From: Cyanobium sp. NIES-981
Lineage (GTDB): Bacteria; Cyanobacteriota; Cyanobacteriia; PCC-6307; Cyanobiaceae
DNA: 64,000 nt
Reading direction: 5' to 3'
Assembly (NCBI GenBank): GCA_945877595.1
Contig: CAMDVN010000002.1
Coordinates: 1 to 64,000, forward strand
Of the stretch, positions 56,028 through 64,000 are shown in pieces; within the stretch, counting starts at the first letter, position 1; the number at the start of each line of letters is the position of its first letter. The position numbers and the translations under genes are program-made. The notes under the pieces were generated by a model. The model was not told where the DNA came from and searched no databases. It saw nothing but the letters and a program-made list of their open reading frames with translations.

Positions 56028-58472
56028 TCAACACTCCTGAATCGGCAGCGGCCTGATCTCCTGCTCCAGCTGCGCCACCCTCAGGCGGGTGTCGATCAGG
56101 GCATCGGCGTTGAGGCTGATCGAATCGATGCCCTCCTGCACCAGAAAGCGCGCAAACTCGGGGTAATCGCTGGGGGCCTGACCACAGATGCCGATCTTGC
56201 GACCGCAATCTCTGGCGGTGCGAATCGCCAGGCGAATCATCGCCAACACCGCAGGGTTGCGTTCATCAAACAGATCAGCGACCAGGGCTGAATCGCGATC
56301 CAACCCCAGGATGAGCTGGGTGAGATCGTTCGATCCGATCGAAAACCCGTCGAAATGCTCGGCGAAGGCCTCGAGGTCGACCACGTTGCTGGGCAGCTCA
56401 CACATTCCGTACACCTGCAAGCCCGCCTCACCACGGGTCAGGCCACTGGCAGCCATTTGAGCCAACACCCTGGCCGCCTCAGACGGGGTTCGGCAAAACG
56501 GCACCATCGGAATCACGTTGACCAGCCCCATCTGCTCGCGCACCCGTCGCAGGGCCTGGCATTCGAGGGCAAAGGCCTCAGAAAAAGCCGGGGCGTAGTA
56601 GCGCGATGCCCCCCGCCAACCGAGCATCGGGTTCTCCTCGATCGGCTCAAAGACTGAGCCACCGATCAGCTTGGCGTATTCATTGCTCTTGAAATCCGAC
56701 AGCCGCACAATCACCGGCCGCGGGAAAAATGCCGCGGCAATGCGGGCCATGCCCTGGGCCAGACGATCCACATAGAACTCGGCCCCAGTGGCATGGGAGG
56801 CAGTGGCATGGGCGGCAGTGCGCTCGGCGATGGCATGGCGATCGCTGGCCCTGGTGAGCCGCTCCGGGTGCAGCAGGGCTAGGGGGTGAATGCCGATGTG
56901 GTTGGCAATGATGAATTCGAGGCGGGCCAGGCCCACGCCGTCGCAGGGGATTGCGGCCAAGTTGAAGGCCTCCTCCGGGTTGCCCACGTTGAGCAGGATC
57001 TGGGTGCGGGTGGCAGGCAGATCACCCACGTCCTGCTCCTGCACAGAAAAGGGCAGCAGTCCCCGGTAGACGCGTCCCTGATCGCCTTCGCAGCAACTGG
57101 CCGTGATTGCTTCCCCATCGCGAATGCGCTGGGTGCCGTCGCCGGTGCCCACGATCGCGGTGATGCCCATTTCGCGGGCAATGATCGCCGCATGGCAGGT
57201 GCGCCCCCCCTGGTTGGTGATCACGCCACTGGCGCGCTTGAGAATCGGCTCCCAGTCAGGATCGGTGCGCTCCGTCACCAAGAGATCTCCAGCTGCAAAG
57301 TGCTGGATCTCCGTGGGATCGGCGATCAGTCGAGCCCGGCCGCTGCTCACCGAGGAGCCGATCGCCCGGCCTTGGGTGAGCAGCTCGGCCTCATGGGGAT
57401 GGAGATGCCAGCGACGCAGCACGGTGACGCTGCGGCGCGATTCGACCGTTTCGGGGCGGGCCTGCAGGATGAACAGCTCGCCTGTGCATCCGTCTTTGGC
57501 CCACTCGATGTCCATTGGGGTTGGCCTGCCCCTCTGGCTGCTGTAGTGGCGCTCAATGCAAACGGCCCACCGGGCCAACTGCAACACCTCGGCATCGCTG
57601 ATCGCAAACCGGCCCCGCAGCTCGGGCTCCACCGGTTCATGGCGCACCGGTTCATGGCGCATGCTGTCGTTGGCGTACACCATGCGAATCGCCTTGCTCC
57701 CAAGGCGTTTGCTGAGGATCGGTGCAAAACCTGTCGCCAAGGTGGGCTTGAAAACCAGGTATTCATCGGGATTCACCGCGCCCTGGACCACGGTTTCGCC
57801 AAGGCCATAGGCGGCCGTGAGCAGCACCGCATCACGAAAACCGGTTTCGGTGTCGATGCTGAACACCACCCCAGCTGCCGCCAGATCAGCACGCACCATG
57901 CGCTGCACTCCGATCGAGAGGGCCACCGCGAAGTGGTCATAGCCGTTGAACTGGCGGTAGGAGATAGCCCGGTCAGTGAACAGCGAGGCGTAACAGCGGC
58001 GGCAGGCCGCCAGCAGGGCCGCCTCGCCGTGCACGTTGAGGAAGGTTTCCTGCTGACCGGCAAAGCTGGCCTCGGGCAGGTCTTCGGCGGTAGCGCTGGA
58101 GCGCACAGCCACCGCGATGGCCCCCGCTGCCGTTCCAGACCCCAGCTTCCGATACGCCAGCAGGATGGCCTTCTCCAGATCCGCGGGCAATGGGGCCGCC
58201 AACACCAGGGAGCGGGCGGCAGCACCAGCGGCCTGAAGGGCGGCGATGTCGTTGCAATCGAGGCCATCTAAACAGGCCTGCAAGCCGGTCAGCAAACCAG
58301 GCAAGGCCAGAAAGCGCCGGTAGGCCCATGCCGTGGTGGCGAAGCCCTCGGGCACGCGCACGCCCTCGGCAGCCAGCGATCGAATCATCTCGCCAAGGGA
58401 GGCGTTCTTGCCCCCCACCACGCCAATCGCCTCGAGACCCACCGCCTCGAGGGGGAGCACGAGGTCCTGCAT
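56028..58472 (-). CDS. ppsA: Phosphoenolpyruvate synthase
   Basis: An 814-residue enzyme making PEP from pyruvate and ATP. The N-terminal ATP-grasp domain has VGGKNASLGEMIRSL. The phospho-His domain contains GGRTCHAAIIAREMG, and the C-terminal PEP domain has MCELPSN with the catalytic Cys. Inside is a perfect 15-bp tandem duplication (57631-57660), giving RHEPVRHEPV. ATG at 58472 (MQDLVLPLE) is chosen; the frame is open to 58685 but unlike the family. It ends before a 213-bp gap to the FAD oxidoreductase. Confidence 0.94.
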   Translation of the reverse strand: MQDLVLPLEAVGLEAIGVVGGKNASLGEMIRSLAAEGVRVPEGFATTAWAYRRFLALPGLLTGLQACLDGLDCNDIAALQAAGAAARSLVLAAPLPADLEKAILLAYRKLGSGTAAGAIAVAVRSSATAEDLPEASFAGQQETFLNVHGEAALLAACRRCYASLFTDRAISYRQFNGYDHFAVALSIGVQRMVRADLAAAGVVFSIDTETGFRDAVLLTAAYGLGETVVQGAVNPDEYLVFKPTLATGFAPILSKRLGSKAIRMVYANDSMRHEPVRHEPVEPELRGRFAISDAEVLQLARWAVCIERHYSSQRGRPTPMDIEWAKDGCTGELFILQARPETVESRRSVTVLRRWHLHPHEAELLTQGRAIGSSVSSGRARLIADPTEIQHFAAGDLLVTERTDPDWEPILKRASGVITNQGGRTCHAAIIAREMGITAIVGTGDGTQRIRDGEAITASCCEGDQGRVYRGLLPFSVQEQDVGDLPATRTQILLNVGNPEEAFNLAAIPCDGVGLARLEFIIANHIGIHPLALLHPERLTRASDRHAIAERTAAHATASHATGAEFYVDRLAQGMARIAAAFFPRPVIVRLSDFKSNEYAKLIGGSVFEPIEENPMLGWRGASRYYAPAFSEAFALECQALRRVREQMGLVNVIPMVPFCRTPSEAARVLAQMAASGLTRGEAGLQVYGMCELPSNVVDLEAFAEHFDGFSIGSNDLTQLILGLDRDSALVADLFDERNPAVLAMIRLAIRTARDCGRKIGICGQAPSDYPEFARFLVQEGIDSISLNADALIDTRLRVAQLEQEIRPLPIQEC
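57631..57660. repeat. 15-bp perfect tandem duplication inside ppsA
   Basis: ACCGGTTCATGGCGC occurs at 57631-57645 and 57646-57660. It duplicates five codons in frame. It is one of several short tandem duplications in this window. Confidence 0.9.
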
Positions 58473-58576
58473 CAGCGCCACCGAAATTGAAAAAGCTGTG
58501 GAACCAGACGGCTCTGTCCCAAGGCTGGTGGTCCCTGGGGAGGCCTGCGTAGGCTGGGTGCGCTGCAGATGTTCTT

Positions 58577-59389
58577 TTGACCCGTCGTTGCTTCGCCCGG
58601 TTGCGGCCCTTTCAGCTCGCTCGCGCTTCAGGCTGGAGGACGTGGGGCATGGGCCTGGCCCTGGGGGTCCAGCTGATGCTGCCAACCACGGCCGCCCTGG
58701 CCATACCCGAAGACGCTGCGCTACAGAAATTGTCGGTGATCCCGGTTTTCGTTCTAACCAACGACAAAGGCGTACCCCTGCCCATCCCGCGCGATAAGAC
58801 CCTGATCCTGCCGATGTACCTGGAGCGCAGCCAAGCCAACCAGGAACTGGCCAACTTCACCAAGGCCAACCCCCAGATCAAGGCCCAAATCTTGGCCCTG
58901 CCACTCAATGTGGCCAACCAAAAGGTCGACGAGCTCAACAAGCAGCTCAAGGATGGCCAAACCATGGTCGCCCCGGTGGTCTCCAATGACCGTGATCGGC
59001 AGCAGGCCATCGCCATCCTCAAGCAGCAGGGTCTCAACGAGAGCCAGATCCAGGAGGGGCTCAGCACCCCTGTCTTCTTTACCCGCCCATTCCTCACCAT
59101 CAACACCCCCCAGGGACCCCGTGGGGTGTTCTTCTTCCGCTACAACGATTTGCAGAAGGCCCTCTCCGGAATCCCTGACTCCAAGAAACTCGTTCCCCAG
59201 GCCGCCGACCTCCCTGCCGCGTTGCGCGAAATCATCAAGGCCAAGGATGACGTCTTCGTGTTTTTCCCCACCCCCGAGTATTTCCAACTGGTGGAAGAGC
59301 AACAGAAGGCCAAAGGAGGCCGGCCTCCCTCTGCCAGCGGAGCCTCAGCTCCGGCAGCAGGCCCCCAACCACTGCCTGCGCCCCGCTAA
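58577..59389 (+). CDS. Tic22-family protein
   Basis: A 270-residue protein of the Tic22 family, a chaperone-like protein of the thylakoid lumen and periplasm in cyanobacteria and of the chloroplast import path in plants. A signal peptide ends near PTTAALA (about residue 42). The mature part has VIPVFVLTNDKGVPL and PVFFTRPFLTINTPQGPRG, then GVFFFRYNDLQKALSG. The tail is Pro/Ala-rich. The start is TTG at 58577; internal ATG near residue 25 (MGLALGVQL) is an alternative. It is divergent from ppsA by about 104 bp. Confidence 0.88.
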   Translation: MTRRCFARLRPFQLARASGWRTWGMGLALGVQLMLPTTAALAIPEDAALQKLSVIPVFVLTNDKGVPLPIPRDKTLILPMYLERSQANQELANFTKANPQIKAQILALPLNVANQKVDELNKQLKDGQTMVAPVVSNDRDRQQAIAILKQQGLNESQIQEGLSTPVFFTRPFLTINTPQGPRGVFFFRYNDLQKALSGIPDSKKLVPQAADLPAALREIIKAKDDVFVFFPTPEYFQLVEEQQKAKGGRPPSASGASAPAAGPQPLPAPR

Positions 59390-59402
59390 GGCCTGGGCCC
59401 CG

Positions 59403-59621
59403 CTAAGGCTGCGGTGGCTGGTCTGGATCGTTCTCGGGCACCGGTTCAGGCAGCAACTGGGCTAAGAGCCCTGAGGCCATCAACACGCCCCCCAAGCTGA
59501 GGGCCAGGTTGCGGTTTTCAGCAGCCGAGCCCTCAGCCCAAACCCCAGCGGCAAGAAACGCCCCGCCCAGGAGTAGGGCAGGCACCAGCACGATGCCTTT
59601 GGCCGTTCGATTCAGACTCAT
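59403..59621 (-). CDS. Small membrane protein, hypothetical
   Basis: A 72-residue protein with two hydrophobic segments (GIVLVPALLLGGAFLAAGVW and LALSLGGVLMASGLLAQLLP) and an acidic Pro-rich tail. Its ATG overlaps the TGA of the upstream gene by 4 nt, so it is probably coupled to it. No known family is recognised. Confidence 0.7.
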   Translation of the reverse strand: MSLNRTAKGIVLVPALLLGGAFLAAGVWAEGSAAENRNLALSLGGVLMASGLLAQLLPEPVPENDPDQPPQP

Positions 59622-60019
59622 GATCGACAGGGTTCGATGGTCCGGCCAAAACCGGCCTGCACCAGATCGCCTGCCAGGTCAGTGCCGCGATCCAGGCGTT
59701 CAACCTGGGCCAGCAAGGTGCCATCGGCCTGCCCCACTGGGCGCAGATTGACCCGGGTGCGCCGCGGCAATTGCTGCCTTAGCCAGGTGGTAGCCGGTGC
59801 AGTCTGCTCGGGTGTGAGCTCAAAACAGGCCAATTGAACGGTGTAGCTGCGATTGCCATCACCCAGCTGGAGCAAGCTGGCCGTGCGCACTTGCAACACC
59901 TCGGCAGCCTGCAAGGGACCTCCCCAGCCCAACAAGGCAACCATCAAGGGTGCCAGGGTCAGCAGGCACCCAGCCAGCAAGGAGACCAGGCTTCGGGACA
60001 GCCTTCGGGACCCGCTCAA
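59618..60019 (-). CDS. Small secreted protein with a nuclease-like (SNase-type) signature
   Basis: A protein of about 133 residues. It begins with a signal peptide ([20 protein letters not shown]) and then a small beta-rich domain with [18 protein letters not shown] and [16 protein letters not shown], ending [15 protein letters not shown]. The pattern (one Cys pair, VQAGFG ending) recalls cyanobacterial thermonuclease-like proteins, but the fold call is weak. I choose TTG at 60019, which overlaps the ilvB TGA (TTGA); a longer frame to 60085 would overlap ilvB by 70 nt. Confidence 0.55.
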   Translation of the reverse strand: MSGSRRLSRSLVSLLAGCLLTLAPLMVALLGWGGPLQAAEVLQVRTASLLQLGDGNRSYTVQLACFELTPEQTAPATTWLRQQLPRRTRVNLRPVGQADGTLLAQVERLDRGTDLAGDLVQAGFGRTIEPCRS

Positions 60020-61920
60020 AGCTTGGCGCCGCAACTGGGGCAATACAGATGCGCGCTGGCCGTACTGGAGCCACAACTGCCGCACTGCCGCGTGGTGTCA
60101 ATGGCCAGTTCGGGATGGCTTGGCAGGCCCACCATCTGGGCATTGCTGGCCCCCGGGGGCACCATCGGATAGCAATTTTCATTGCGGCGAACCCGCACGT
60201 CAATGAATGCCGGACCCGGATGACGCAGGGCCTCAAGCAGCTGCTGGCGCAGCTGACTGCGCTCGGTGATCTGGACCCCCTTGACCCCGAAGGCTTCGGC
60301 AAGGCCCACGAAATCGGGCATGCCACCAGTCATCTCAGACGAGGAGTAGCGCTCCTCGTAGAAGCTTTCCTGCCACTGGCGCACCATGCCCTGCCAGCCG
60401 TTGTTGATCACCACCACCTTGACCGGCAGCTGGTATTGGCTGAGGGTACCGAGCTCTTGGATGTTCATCAGGATGCTGGCGTCGCCGGCCACGCAGATGA
60501 CCTGCTCACCTGGAAAGGCGGTCTGAACCCCCATGGCTGCGGGCATGCCGAACCCCATGGTGCCCAAGCCCGCACTGCTAATCCAGCGGCGCGGGCCATT
60601 GTGTAGAAACTGGGCCGCCCACATCTGGTGCTGGCCCACATCGGTGGTGTAGAAGGCGTCGGGAGCCAGATCCCGCAGCGCCACCATCACCTCCTGGGGA
60701 GCGATCGCACCCGTGGGCTCTGGCACCACCAGAGGGTAATGATGCTTCCAGGTTTCGATCCGATCCAGCCAGGCCTCGGTTCGGCCTTCCGAGCTCTCCC
60801 CCTCAGAAAGAGCGAGCAGGGCCTCCAAGGCCGCTTTGACATCAGAGACCACAGCCACATCGGGGAGCCTGGTCTTGCCCATCTCGGCGGCATCAATATC
60901 GATGTGAATCACCTGGGCCCGGGGGGCAAACCCATCCAGCCGGCCGGTGACGCGGTCATCAAAACGAGCACCGGTGGCGATGAGCAGATCGCATTCTGTA
61001 ACGGCAAAATTGGCATAGGCCGTGCCATGCATGCCGAGCATTCCCACGGCCAGCGGTTCTTTCTCGTCGAAGACACCTTTGCCCATCAAGGTGGTGGTGA
61101 CGGGCAACCGGAACCGTTGGGCCAGCTGCAGAACCTGGACATGGGCGCCACTGCTGATGGCCCCACCCCCCACATAGAGCAACGGACGACGCGCCTGGCG
61201 GATCAGCTTCAGCGCTGCCCCAATCGCTCCGGGCTGGGGCGCCGGGGGCATATGGAAACCAGCCGGCACGACCGAGCCCGGCGCCACGGGCACATAGTCA
61301 AATTCTTCGGTGCCCACATCCTTGGGCACATCGATCAGAACCGGACCAGGACGGCCGCTGGCGGCAATCAAAAAGGCTTCGGCCACGATGCGACCGATGT
61401 CGCGGGGGTCGCGCACCACCCACGAGTGTTTGACGATCGGCAGGGTGATGCCAAAGATGTCGGTTTCCTGGAAGGCATCGGTGCCAATCGAGGCCCGGGG
61501 TACCTGGCCGGTGATCACCACCATGGGCACCGAATCCATCTGGGCTGTGGCGATGCCGGTGACCAAGTTGGTGGCGCCGGGCCCGGAGGTGCCAAAGCAA
61601 ACGCCCACCTGGCCCGTGGCCCGGGCATAGGCATCGGCAGCATGGGTGCCGCCCTGCTCGTGGCGGACCAAAATGTGCTTCAACCAGCCCCTGGCCTCAG
61701 CCTTGTGGAGCTCGTCGTAGATGGGCAGGATGGCGCCACCGGGGTAGCCAAAGATGTGCTTGACCCCGTGGCGATGCAGCGCATCCATGAGCGCGTAGGC
61801 CCCCTTCACACGGATGGGAATGCCGGTGGAGGCGTCAATGACCCCAGGTTCATGCCCCGAGGTGAAGGAGCCAGTTGAGCTCGCGGGCTGAACCGCAGGA
61901 GTGAGGGGCGTGAGCGTCAC
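60016..61920 (-). CDS. ilvB: Acetolactate synthase large subunit
   Basis: A 634-residue TPP enzyme of branched-chain amino acid synthesis. ThDP and FAD features include [12 protein letters not shown], the active-site Glu in [24 protein letters not shown] and the C-terminal [17 protein letters not shown]. After the usual end ([13 protein letters not shown]) there is an extra tail of about 25 residues with four cysteines (CGSCGSS...CPSCGAKL), spaced like a zinc ribbon. It follows the M23 peptidase gene by about 30 bp. Confidence 0.95.
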   Translation of the reverse strand: MTLTPLTPAVQPASSTGSFTSGHEPGVIDASTGIPIRVKGAYALMDALHRHGVKHIFGYPGGAILPIYDELHKAEARGWLKHILVRHEQGGTHAADAYARATGQVGVCFGTSGPGATNLVTGIATAQMDSVPMVVITGQVPRASIGTDAFQETDIFGITLPIVKHSWVVRDPRDIGRIVAEAFLIAASGRPGPVLIDVPKDVGTEEFDYVPVAPGSVVPAGFHMPPAPQPGAIGAALKLIRQARRPLLYVGGGAISSGAHVQVLQLAQRFRLPVTTTLMGKGVFDEKEPLAVGMLGMHGTAYANFAVTECDLLIATGARFDDRVTGRLDGFAPRAQVIHIDIDAAEMGKTRLPDVAVVSDVKAALEALLALSEGESSEGRTEAWLDRIETWKHHYPLVVPEPTGAIAPQEVMVALRDLAPDAFYTTDVGQHQMWAAQFLHNGPRRWISSAGLGTMGFGMPAAMGVQTAFPGEQVICVAGDASILMNIQELGTLSQYQLPVKVVVINNGWQGMVRQWQESFYEERYSSSEMTGGMPDFVGLAEAFGVKGVQITERSQLRQQLLEALRHPGPAFIDVRVRRNENCYPMVPPGASNAQMVGLPSHPELAIDTTRQCGSCGSSTASAHLYCPSCGAKL

Positions 61921-61950
61921 GGCTGCAGTGGGCCAGTCAGTCTGACCGCG

Positions 61951-62547
61951 TTAATTGATCCCAACCCTAGGTGCCGGTTGGGATTTTGACGCCTGTTGCG
62001 AGCGCCGGCTGGCCGCCATTGCCCGCAAGAGGCGGGCCGGGTCAAGCCAGCGCCCCTGGTGACGCACCCCCCAGTGCAGGTGGGGGCCGGTGGTGCGCCC
62101 ACTGAGCCCCACATGGCCAATCAACTGGCCTGTGCGCACCCCCTGGCCCGGCAACAACAACACTGACCCGCTGCGGTAGGCACCGCCATGGGCCGTGCCG
62201 GCCAGATGGCAATAGATGTGTTCGTAGCTGCCTGAACGCACCACCAACCCCACCCCGCAGGCACCGTCACGGATGACCTCTTGCACCATGCCTCCCCACC
62301 AGCTGTAGATCGCCGAACCCAGCGGTGCAGCGATGTCGAGGCCCTGATGGGTCTCCACGCTGCCGCCTGGGCCCAAACGGCTGCCGTAATGGCTGGAGTA
62401 CCCCAAAAAGCTGCCAACCGGGAAGGCGCCCAGTCGCCAGGGATTCTGGGCGGTGGCTGGGAGGGCAAAGCCCATCGCCATCAACTCCAGCACCAGCAAC
62501 GCAAGGGCCCCAACTGGGCCAACCCGTCTAGAGCAGGCCCAGGGCAT
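61951..62547 (-). CDS. M23 family metallopeptidase (LytM/Peptidase M23)
   Basis: A 198-residue secreted endopeptidase or amidase activator acting on peptidoglycan. A signal peptide is followed by the LytM fold, with zinc ligands in SSHYGSR and [10 protein letters not shown], then IYCHLAGT and [12 protein letters not shown] at 62547 (MPWACSRR) is preferred; ATG at 62565 is in frame. It overlaps the 3' end of hemH by about 20 nt. Confidence 0.9.
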   Translation of the reverse strand: MPWACSRRVGPVGALALLVLELMAMGFALPATAQNPWRLGAFPVGSFLGYSSHYGSRLGPGGSVETHQGLDIAAPLGSAIYSWWGGMVQEVIRDGACGVGLVVRSGSYEHIYCHLAGTAHGGAYRSGSVLLLPGQGVRTGQLIGHVGLSGRTTGPHLHWGVRHQGRWLDPARLLRAMAASRRSQQASKSQPAPRVGIN

Positions 62548-63703
62548 GGAGTGGGCCTCGACCACTCAGTAACTCCAGCAGGAAAGCGGAGAAACCGACC
62601 ATCGCCAAGCGCCCATTCCAGACCTCTGAACTGTTATTCCAGCCCCACGCCCACTTGTCCTGGGGATAGAGCTTGACCTTGGTTGGGAGCTCTGCAGCCT
62701 GGTCGAGGTTGACCTCGGGGCCGGCGAGGGCCTGCTGCACCAGATCGGCCAGGCCGCTGATGAAGGTGGTGTCCGTGTCGAGAGCCGGCACCCGCCGAAA
62801 GTTAGAGATGCCCGCCTCGGTGGCAATCTCCCGGTATTCGATGTCGATTTCCTCGAGGGTTTCGATGTGTTCGCTCACGAAACTGATCGGAACCACCACC
62901 AGATCTTTCACCCCAGCGACACCGAGGTCGTTGAGGGCATCGTCGGTGTAGGGCCTGAGCCATTCCACCGGCCCAACCCGGCTCTGATAAGCAAGGGTAT
63001 GGGGATTGCCGTGGCCGACCAACTCGGCCAAACGGTCCATGATCAACAGGCTGCAGGCTTGAATTTCTTGCTGATAGGGATCTCCTGCCTCTTCGACGTA
63101 GCTCTTGGGTACCCCGTGGGCACTAAAAAACACGTGGGCCGTGGCTGGATCGGGGCAGGCCTGCACATCCCGGGCAATCAGGCGAGCCATGGCATCCACA
63201 TAGCCCGGATGGTCGAAATAGCTGCGAATGCAACGAATCGGCAACTTGGCAAAGGCAGGGTCTGCCTGGCGAAGCCGCTGTAGCTCACGAAAACTGGAGC
63301 CACTGGTGCTGATCGAGAAATGGGGATAGAGGGGCAACACCACCACCTCGTCGATGCCGTCGGCCTTGATATCGGCAACCGCCGATTCAGTGAAGGGATG
63401 CCAGTAGCGCATCGCCACGTAACTGGTCGCCTCAATACCGCGGCTGCGCAGGGTGCTCTGGAGCTCGCGCGCCTGCTGCTCGGTAATGCGGCGCAGGGGG
63501 GAGCCGCCACCGATCGAGCGGTAGGCCTCCTGAGACTTGCCCGCCCTCAGGCTGCTGATCAACCAGGCCAGCGGCTTCTGTAGCGCTGGATTGGGCAGCC
63601 TGATGATCTCAGGATCAGAAAATAAGTTGTAGAGGAACGGTCCGACGTCCTGAATGCGTTCAGGACCGCCGAGGTTCAACAACAGCACGCCAACCTTGGC
63701 CAT
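62528..63703 (-). CDS. hemH: Ferrochelatase with C-terminal Hlip/CAB domain
   Basis: A 391-residue enzyme inserting Fe2+ into protoporphyrin IX to make haem. The N-terminal [20 protein letters not shown] is diagnostic. The catalytic region includes [20 protein letters not shown] and the Glu in [12 protein letters not shown]. The extra C-terminus ([20 protein letters not shown]) has the chlorophyll-binding CAB/Hlip motif and one helix, as in other cyanobacteria, which may link haem and chlorophyll branches. ATG at 63703 (MAKVGVLLL) is chosen; the frame is open to 63931, but that part is not family-like. Confidence 0.96.
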   Translation of the reverse strand: MAKVGVLLLNLGGPERIQDVGPFLYNLFSDPEIIRLPNPALQKPLAWLISSLRAGKSQEAYRSIGGGSPLRRITEQQARELQSTLRSRGIEATSYVAMRYWHPFTESAVADIKADGIDEVVVLPLYPHFSISTSGSSFRELQRLRQADPAFAKLPIRCIRSYFDHPGYVDAMARLIARDVQACPDPATAHVFFSAHGVPKSYVEEAGDPYQQEIQACSLLIMDRLAELVGHGNPHTLAYQSRVGPVEWLRPYTDDALNDLGVAGVKDLVVVPISFVSEHIETLEEIDIEYREIATEAGISNFRRVPALDTDTTFISGLADLVQQALAGPEVNLDQAAELPTKVKLYPQDKWAWGWNNSSEVWNGRLAMVGFSAFLLELLSGRGPLHALGLL

Positions 63704-63844
63704 GCCCCGATCCGTGCTGTAGAGAAGACCAGAGCGTAACGCTGACAGGCCGGGGCCTGGCCGAGAACCGCCAGGCTCGATAGGTTCGGCGTCCATGCAT
63801 GGGGCCGAGACCTGGCCGAGACCTTGGTCCCAACCAACCGGCTG

Positions 63845-64000
63845 ATGCCCGCCCGAGACCGCGCCGCTTCGGAGCTCTCCCCAACGTTGGCCCCAGAAGC
63901 GGCCACGCTCGCGGCAGCCTTGCAACACCACAACGCCCTCGTGGCCGCCGCAGGGATCCGGCTGAGACTCGAACAGCGCGGCGATCGGCTGGGACTACGC
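63845..64000 (+). CDS. N-terminal fragment of a probable integrase/recombinase-family protein
   Basis: An open frame from ATG 63845 runs to the window edge with no stop (52 codons). It begins [15 protein letters not shown], then [18 protein letters not shown] and [10 protein letters not shown]. The pattern of a short Leu/Ala helix followed by [11 protein letters not shown] resembles the N-terminal region of cyanobacterial tyrosine-type integrase family proteins, which in other alpha-cyanobacteria lie near hemH. The fragment is too short to be sure. It is divergent from hemH by about 140 bp. Confidence 0.55.
   Translation, partial: MPARDRAASELSPTLAPEAATLAAALQHHNALVAAAGIRLRLEQRGDRLGLR

Noticed and set aside
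55817..56056. 79-codon frame between the FAD oxidoreductase and ppsA
   Set aside because: Overlaps the ppsA 3' end, and its composition is not protein-like apart from one hydrophobic stretch.
56886..58271. 461-codon open frame on the plus strand
   Set aside because: It lies wholly antisense to ppsA, is rich in His, Gln, Gly and Arg, and matches no family; high GC produces such shadows.
60628..61878. 416-codon open frame on the plus strand
   Set aside because: Antisense to ilvB; composition is typical of shadow frames.

Overview
The window is a chromosomal segment of an alpha-cyanobacterium, most like the high-GC Cyanobium / freshwater-to-halotolerant Synechococcus group. The evidence is an alpha-carboxysome (cso) operon with Form IA Rubisco, chlorophyll genes (chlN, chlB, chlL, por), psaM, alkane genes (AAR/ADO), a ferrochelatase with a C-terminal Hlip/CAB helix, a cyAbrB regulator and high GC throughout. 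The species call is inference; no rRNA is present.

Layout. 1-810: edge gene fragment and a mostly unexplained stretch; 809-882 tRNA-Pro(UGG). 1290-11614: ordinary housekeeping and transport genes (ridA family, FutC-like ATPase, gloB-like, short hisG, ABC exporter, hydrolase, GNAT, two arsenosugar-type glycosyltransferases, HtrA protease, dnaA). 11681-29141: a carbon-concentrating-mechanism (CCM) supercluster, almost all on the minus strand. In transcription order it reads sbtA, sbtB/CPII, csoS1, cbbL, cbbS, csoS2, csoSCA, csoS4A, csoS4B, a long-N-terminus BMC gene (csoS1E-like), a bacterioferritin-like gene, ndhF4, ndhD4, chpX, acRAF and cbbX; rdgB and csoS1D lie just upstream. Bicarbonate uptake, CO2 uptake, shell, enzyme, assembly factor and activase are thus encoded in about 17 kb.

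29301-40858: dark-operative protochlorophyllide reductase genes chlN-chlB and chlL, then light-dependent por. Between chlB and chlL sits a block holding an RND pump, its lipoprotein adaptor and a GUN4-domain gene that overlaps the adaptor gene by 4 nt. 40993-49682: psaM, CRR6 (NDH-1 assembly), site-2 protease, trpF, folE, an SDR, accA, AAR and ADO. 49717-64000: creatininase-family protein, S1-domain protein, Tab2, PgeF-like protein, cyAbrB, FAD oxidoreductase, ppsA, Tic22, then a minus-strand run hemH, M23 peptidase, ilvB, a secreted small protein and a small membrane protein. The right edge holds the start of a probable integrase-family gene.

The most interesting points are the csoS1E-like shell protein with a long basic disordered N-terminus, the GUN4/RND pump block inside the chlorophyll genes, paired RNA hairpins between cbbS and csoS2, a zinc-ribbon-like tail on IlvB, and a CsoS2 middle repeat lacking both conserved cysteines. 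No CRISPR array, insertion sequence or rRNA was seen.
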